DNA of 64,000 bases from assembly GCA_041738345.1 (NCBI GenBank), contig JBGSPX010000047.1, positions 70,903 to 134,902 on the forward strand, written 5' to 3'. The notes below the pieces were generated by a model, which was given only the letters and a program-made list of their open reading frames with translations, made no database searches and was not told the DNA's origin. This DNA comes from Proteocatella sp041738345 (GTDB lineage Bacteria; Bacillota; Clostridia; Peptostreptococcales; Filifactoraceae). Each line of letters begins with the position of its first letter. The first letter of the stretch is position 1. The position numbers were made by a program, and so were the translations under genes. Shown piece by piece: positions 60,249-64,000 of the stretch.

Positions 60249-60872
60249 ATGAATTTAAGTAATTTAATAAAATCGTATATATTTTATACATTTTCAGCAT
60301 TTGGAATAAGTCTTACAATAAAAGCTAGTATCGGCGTAAGCAGTTTTAATTCAATGAATCTTGCTATTGCAAATGCATATGATATAAAAATCGGCTCTGT
60401 AACTATAGTTTTCAATATGATTTTTTTAGCAGGATATATGTTTATGACAAAATTTAAAAATAAGCAAAAATATATAATCCAAGCAATATCTGTATTATTT
60501 TTTGGAATCCTTATAAACAGCTTCACTTATACACTGCTTGCCAATTTTAAGCCTTCAAATTATCTACAAAGCATTTTAATTATGAGTATCGGTACAATAA
60601 TATCAGGACTTTCTGTTGGAATGATTATAAATTATGACCAAATAACGTTTCCTCTAGAAAGTCTCTGTATTGAAATATCTAAAATTTCATCTATTGCTTT
60701 TATAAAATTACGATATTTGGTTGATATAATATCTGTACTAGTTTCAATATCACTTTCTTTAATTTATAAAATGCCTATATTTGTACGTGAAGGCACCTTG
60801 ATAAGTATGTTTTTATTATCTTATGCGATGAATCTTCCAAAAGCAATAGCTTCTAAAAAAATTGCGGCATAG
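60249..60872 (+). CDS. YczE/YyaS-like membrane protein
   Basis: This 207-residue protein has five helices and the YczE-like start IKSYIFYTFSAFGISLTIKASIGVSSF. The family is uncharacterised; members resemble YitT proteins and are often next to a Crp- or GntR-type regulator. Here the divergent Crp/Fnr gene is the obvious controller. A transport role is likely but undetermined. Confidence 0.8.
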   Translation: MNLSNLIKSYIFYTFSAFGISLTIKASIGVSSFNSMNLAIANAYDIKIGSVTIVFNMIFLAGYMFMTKFKNKQKYIIQAISVLFFGILINSFTYTLLANFKPSNYLQSILIMSIGTIISGLSVGMIINYDQITFPLESLCIEISKISSIAFIKLRYLVDIISVLVSISLSLIYKMPIFVREGTLISMFLLSYAMNLPKAIASKKIAA

Positions 60873-60874
60873 CT

Positions 60875-61237
60875 TTATTCTTGCTCTAAAATTTCTTTTT
60901 GAAGCTTCTTGCTAAATGAATTCAGTACTAATTCATAGGACATATCTATCATTTCTTTTAATATTTCATCAGGAACATTGCCTTCTAAATATACAGAATT
61001 CCAATGTTCCTTATTCATATAATATCCTGGTATAATATGCTCATATTTTTCTCTTAAAGCTTTTCCAAATTCAGGATTGCATTTTAAGGTTATTATAGAC
61101 TCTCCATTTTTATCGCCACCCTTTAAAGCAAACATTTTCCCCTTGATAAGATATCTCATTGCATCCCATTCGATTTTAAAATCTTTTTCTGCACATTTTT
61201 TAGACAAACAGTATTCATCAAGCCATTCATACTTCAT
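60875..61237 (-). CDS. MmcQ/YjbR-family protein
   Basis: This 120-residue protein has the family pattern: WDEYCLSKKCAEKDF-like start, MRYLIKGKMFALKGGDKNGES, LKCNPEFGKALREKY and IPGYYMNKEHWNSVYL. The fold is a DNA-binding-like (CyaY-type) alpha/beta domain of unknown role. It converges with the YczE gene at a 2-bp gap. Confidence 0.88.
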   Translation of the reverse strand: MKYEWLDEYCLSKKCAEKDFKIEWDAMRYLIKGKMFALKGGDKNGESIITLKCNPEFGKALREKYEHIIPGYYMNKEHWNSVYLEGNVPDEILKEMIDMSYELVLNSFSKKLQKEILEQE

Positions 61238-61253
61238 ATTAAAATCCTCCTGT

Positions 61254-61874
61254 TTAAATTACAAATCTATATACAATATAACCTAAAAAAGCAAGAAAAC
61301 AAACCCCATAAATACTTCCAAATATCAGCGTAAATTTGTTAGCAAACACTTCTCTTTCCCTATATTCTTCTCTACTAACTTTCTCCCTTGGATAAAGTCC
61401 AATAATTATTGAAACAATTATCATATTTATCATTATAAGTAGTGTATCTATCCTTATAATGCCACCTTGAATATCTAAAAATTTCACTTTTAAAACAGAT
61501 GTAATTATTAAACCTATGCCCAAAATTGTACATAAATTACATATTGCATTAAGTATATTTTTATTTTTCACTTTATAAGATATTACAAAACCCTTTTTAT
61601 ATAAATAATCAGCTATCAAATATACTACACATAATATATTTATAACCACTAATACGCTTTTTATATCAATTTCTATATTCCCAATTACGGCCTTGTATAA
61701 CACATATCCTATAGTTACTATTACTGTGAATATATTAGATATTTTTAAAGCATAACTTTGTGATTTTTCTTCTAATTCATCTTTATGAATCATTATAGAA
61801 ATTAGATATAATGATAATAACATTACTGATAATAACAAATGCAGTGAAAAATATATTTCTTTTATATTACTCAT
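61254..61874 (-). CDS. Multi-spanning membrane protein paired with an XRE regulator
   Basis: The ATG 9 bases after GGAGG gives 206 residues (MSNIKEIYFS); another ATG two codons earlier is nearly as good. Six helices are predicted, with YPREKVSREEYREREVFANK as a cytoplasmic loop before the last. No family recognised. It overlaps the XRE gene by 8 bp. This repeats the XRE/membrane arrangement at 47013-47701. Confidence 0.75.
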   Translation of the reverse strand: MSNIKEIYFSLHLLLSVMLLSLYLISIMIHKDELEEKSQSYALKISNIFTVIVTIGYVLYKAVIGNIEIDIKSVLVVINILCVVYLIADYLYKKGFVISYKVKNKNILNAICNLCTILGIGLIITSVLKVKFLDIQGGIIRIDTLLIMINMIIVSIIIGLYPREKVSREEYREREVFANKFTLIFGSIYGVCFLAFLGYIVYRFVI

Positions 61875-62097
61875 AATCATTTTCCTCCAAAATACTAAAT
61901 ACATAATCTACTGTCGTTCCAAAATAATTTGCAATTGCAAATGCAAGCTTTAACGAAGGATTAAAAGTTCCTCTTTCTATTTCTGATATGGTGCTTCTGT
62001 TAACGCCTAAATCTATAGCCAAATCTTCTTGGGTAATTCCACGCTCTACTCTTAAAAGTTTTATTTTTGTATCAAATAACTTAGCTCTTCTTACCAT
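61867..62097 (-). CDS. XRE-family regulator
   Basis: The ATG behind AAGGAGTGATATC gives 76 residues starting MVRRAKLFDTKIKLLRVERGI; upstream in-frame ATGs lie inside the operator. HTH motif: TQEDLAIDLGVNRSTISEIERG. It ends with an acidic tail (ILEENDYE). Autoregulation is suggested by an 18-bp inverted repeat in its promoter. Confidence 0.88.
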   Translation of the reverse strand: MVRRAKLFDTKIKLLRVERGITQEDLAIDLGVNRSTISEIERGTFNPSLKLAFAIANYFGTTVDYVFSILEENDYE

Positions 62098-62126
62098 GAT
62101 ATCACTCCTTTGAGATATAATAACAT

Positions 62127-62171
62127 GAATGTTGTATATATACAACAAAAAAATGTATATATACAACATTC
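62127..62171. promoter_or_regulatory. Paired palindromes, 18-bp inverted repeat (XRE operator)
   Basis: GAATGTTGTATATATACA (62127-62144) and its exact inverse (62154-62171) flank a 9-base A-rich spacer. Each arm itself holds TGTATATATACA, a 12-bp palindrome, so two adjacent dimer sites are possible. Confidence 0.75.
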
Positions 62172-62177
62172 GTATAA

Positions 62178-62200
62178 AAAAAGAGAGTTTCTCTCTCTTT
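62178..62200 (-). terminator. Intrinsic terminator after the second Crp/Fnr gene
   Basis: AAAGAGAG and CTCTCTTT form an 8-bp stem with a 3-base loop, then T residues on the minus strand. Position is accurate to about 2 bases. Confidence 0.75.
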
Positions 62201-62894
62201 AAATTGATTTATGTGGAAATGCTTCAAATGAAAAATCTCTAAGCTCAGCTTCATTTAAAATTTTAAGCCTGCTCCCCTTTTTTTCTATGAGCCCTTGTTC
62301 TTCAAGTTCATTTATCGATCTACTCAAATGTCTGTAACTCACGCCTAGCATTTCTGCAAGTTCCTTGTATGAAAATGGAAATTCAGCTATTTGTGTAGAC
62401 TCATTCATATATTCTAAAATATATCCAATTAACCGATTTTTTAGTGGATAAAGTATATTATTAGAGCTGATGCTACTTATAACATCAAATTTATTACATA
62501 GGTCACTACATAAATATCTTAAAAAAGCATTGTTATTAAGACTAATATCTCTTACTATATCTATTGGAAATGCCACACATAAACTATCTACAAGTACTTC
62601 TACATTGCATCTATACTTAGTTTCTGTAATAAGTTCTATATCTCCTAAATTAGTTATTGAATCAAATATTCTTAAACATAACACTTTTCCATCAGCTGAA
62701 ATAGTAAATACCTTTACACATCCTTCAAGCAGTATATAAAATTTTTCTATTTTATTTCCAAGCATACACATAAACTCACCTTTATTAAATTGATGAAATT
62801 CATGATTAATAATAAGCTTTTCATCTATAACTTCTTCTAAGTTATATTTTATTATATATTTTTGTAAGCTTGAAATATCTTTATATTTTTTCAT
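62199..62894 (-). CDS. Crp/Fnr-family regulator, second copy
   Basis: From the ATG behind GGAGGTTTT the protein has 231 residues: cyclic-nucleotide-binding-like domain (GNKIEKFYILLEGCVKVFTI, residues 40-125) and winged HTH (SYKELAEMLGVSYRHLSRSI). It is a paralogue of the regulator at 59463-60128, sharing LGVSYRHL. It is divergent from the two small DMT genes, which it likely controls. Confidence 0.88.
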   Translation of the reverse strand: MKKYKDISSLQKYIIKYNLEEVIDEKLIINHEFHQFNKGEFMCMLGNKIEKFYILLEGCVKVFTISADGKVLCLRIFDSITNLGDIELITETKYRCNVEVLVDSLCVAFPIDIVRDISLNNNAFLRYLCSDLCNKFDVISSISSNNILYPLKNRLIGYILEYMNESTQIAEFPFSYKELAEMLGVSYRHLSRSINELEEQGLIEKKGSRLKILNEAELRDFSFEAFPHKSI

Positions 62895-62921
62895 AAAACC
62901 TCCAAATATCATTTTAATCTA

Positions 62922-62931
62922 GACATATGTC
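62922..62931. promoter_or_regulatory. Small palindrome in the Crp/DMT divergent region
   Basis: GACATATGTC is a perfect 10-bp palindrome, extended imperfectly by TA at both ends. It is a candidate site for the Crp/Fnr protein. Confidence 0.4.
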
Positions 62932-62989
62932 CTATCTAGCAATTTATATCTATGATATTATTAATTAGTCAAAGAAAGGAGAATATATT

Positions 62990-63412
62990 ATGTATAAAAT
63001 GATGGCTGCCCTAGATGGAGTTCTAATCGCATTAATGGTAGTTTTTAATGGTCTTTTAGCTTCTAGGACTGGTAATTCCCAATCACTTATAATAATTCAT
63101 GTAGTTGGACTACTTGGAACAACCTTACTACTAATAGGAAGTCGTAACAGACTCAAAAGTATAAAGGGCATTCCACTTTATCTATTTATAGCAGGAGCAC
63201 TCGGTATATTTAATGTACTATTTAATAATATAAGTTTTTTAAAACTTGGTGCTACTTTAACACTTTGTCTAAATTTACTTGGACAACTTATTGCTTCTAT
63301 GATAATAGACCATTTTGGACTACTTGGTCAACAGGTAAATAAAATTAATTCTACTAAACTTTTAGGAATTTCTATAATGATTTTAGGAATTCTCTCTATG
63401 ATGTTTATATAA
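62990..63412 (+). CDS. DMT-family transporter, YdcZ/DUF606 type, first of pair
   Basis: This 140-residue protein has five helices and the DUF606 pattern (LDGVLIALMVVFNGLLASRTG, LGTTLLLIGSRNR, GALGIFNVLFNNISF). It is the first of two short homologous proteins encoded 9 bp apart, which probably form a heterodimeric small-molecule exporter. Start follows AAAGGAG. Controlled probably by the divergent Crp/Fnr protein. Confidence 0.88.
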   Translation: MYKMMAALDGVLIALMVVFNGLLASRTGNSQSLIIIHVVGLLGTTLLLIGSRNRLKSIKGIPLYLFIAGALGIFNVLFNNISFLKLGATLTLCLNLLGQLIASMIIDHFGLLGQQVNKINSTKLLGISIMILGILSMMFI

Positions 63413-63421
63413 GGAGGATTT

Positions 63422-63898
63422 ATGCCTATAATTTTTGCACTATCAGCAGGTATGTTGGTAATCTTGTGTATTTCAATAAATGGAAGACTGGCTAATAAAG
63501 TAGGTCTAATTCAAGCGGGTATGACCAATTATTTTGTTGGACTTATAAGTTCATTTATCTATATTATTATTACAAATGATACTTCATTAGCTGAACTTTT
63601 TCATATAGATTCAGGAATTCCATTTTATTTCTTTTGTGGAGGTGCTGTAGGTTCTTTTATCATGGTACTTAACAGTCTTATAATAAATAATCTTTCTGCA
63701 GTTTATGTAACCATACTTGTATTTATAGGACAGCTTTCCACAGGTGTGCTTATCGATTATCTTCAAAGCAGTATTTTACCTATTGGGAAAATATTAGGTG
63801 GTATACTTATTGTTGTTGGACTTCTCTTTTATATAAAAGGAGATAATTTAAAAAATGCAAAAAGGGGCTGTCGGATAATGAAGTTTTTTGACAGCTAA
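63422..63898 (+). CDS. DMT-family transporter, YdcZ/DUF606 type, second of pair
   Basis: This 158-residue protein has five helices and a second DUF606 domain (SAGMLVILCISINGRLANKVG, GGAVGSFIMVLNSLII). The RBS AAGGAGG sits directly before it. The usual end of the domain would be near KGDNLKN; the last dozen residues (AKRGCRIMKFFDS) are read from a repeat-like segment with GCTGTC/GACAGC inverted ends, so the original stop may have been replaced. Confidence 0.85.
   Translation: MPIIFALSAGMLVILCISINGRLANKVGLIQAGMTNYFVGLISSFIYIIITNDTSLAELFHIDSGIPFYFFCGGAVGSFIMVLNSLIINNLSAVYVTILVFIGQLSTGVLIDYLQSSILPIGKILGGILIVVGLLFYIKGDNLKNAKRGCRIMKFFDS
63864..63895. repeat. Short inverted-repeat segment resembling an IS end
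   Basis: GGGGCTGTCGG opens the segment and GACAGC closes it, a 6-bp inverted pair around 17 bases. Such GGGCTGTC ends recall IS1182-type termini, but no transposase is seen. Confidence 0.35.
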
Positions 63899-63910
63899 AA
63901 TCCAAAAATT

Positions 63911-63974
63911 AAAATCTTAGATTATTCAACACTCATAAAAAAGGTGTTTTTAAAAATAATCTAAGATTTTTTTA
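63911..63974 (+). terminator. Strong intrinsic terminator after the DMT pair
   Basis: AAAATCTTAGATTATT pairs perfectly with AATAATCTAAGATTTT, with an inner ACAC/GGTGT stem in the loop, then TTTTTTT. Confidence 0.8.
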
Positions 63975-64000
63975 TGGTTAAAATATTTTTTTGCATTACA

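Noticed and set aside
1..64000. CRISPR array or prophage
   Set aside because: No regularly spaced repeat clusters and no phage structural or integrase genes were seen.

Overview
The window is AT-rich, tightly packed DNA from a low-GC Gram-positive anaerobe, most likely class Clostridia. The evidence is strong AGGAGG ribosome binding sites, consensus sigma-A promoters, a T-box leader, Bce-type ABC/two-component modules, the clostridial small CXXC protein, a GutM/PRD-regulated sorbitol PTS, the PdxS/PdxT route to PLP, and a probable selenocysteine codon. I cannot name the species. There is no phage, integrase, rRNA, tRNA or CRISPR array. The only gene-free stretch above 300 bases (54148-54587) is filled by a T-box leader and its promoter.

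Layout. 1-2819: ribose/nucleoside use (BMP-type ABC ATPase cut by the window edge, LacI regulator, ribokinase). 3021-5573: DegS/DegU-like two-component pair and an HD-GYP phosphodiesterase. 5748-7928: LysR regulator divergent from a CofE-like glutamate ligase. 7977-9513: thiol/electron-transfer cassette (NapH-like ferredoxin membrane protein, 44-residue CXXC protein, TlpA-like lipoprotein). 9547-14787: Bce-type antimicrobial-peptide sensing and resistance module with two ATPases and one permease. 14866-17137: AmmeMemoRadiSam pair. 17260-22489: sorbitol PTS operon with EIIBC split into two genes. 22723-24639: a membrane protein and a DUF5714-like gene that reads through an in-frame UGA. 24703-27665: PdxR divergent from pdxST. 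27823-31847: Cache-domain sensor kinase and a chemotaxis receptor. 32045-36038: HD protein, CsaA, two tandem PhzF proteins and a MocR regulator.

36086-41200: two-component system divergent from a VTC / DUF4956 / CotH cassette. 41299-47701: mixed regulators, a C45 acyltransferase-like protein, a secreted phosphoesterase, a LytTR/LiaF-like pair, a TetR/zinc-ribbon pair and an XRE/membrane pair. 47870-51068: ABC-2 exporter with a P-loop protein and a divergent double-HTH MerR. 51034-54513: DUF2271-like protein, TetR, and metG under T-box control. 54588-57451: an unusual RlmN/Cfr-like radical SAM enzyme convergent with a Nif11-type peptide precursor, then a flavin-fold protein, HxlR, and an XRE regulator fused to a complete desulfoferrodoxin-like domain. 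57531-63898: GNAT, a GH5-like secreted protein lacking its nucleophile, two Crp/Fnr regulators each divergent from small membrane-transport genes, and a second XRE/membrane pair with a striking 18-bp inverted repeat.

The window is rich in autoregulated local switches: at least eight regulators have a palindrome or repeat set in their own promoter. The best leads are the selenocysteine-containing DUF5714 protein, the XRE-desulfoferrodoxin fusion, and the Nif11 precursor overlapping the RlmN-like enzyme.
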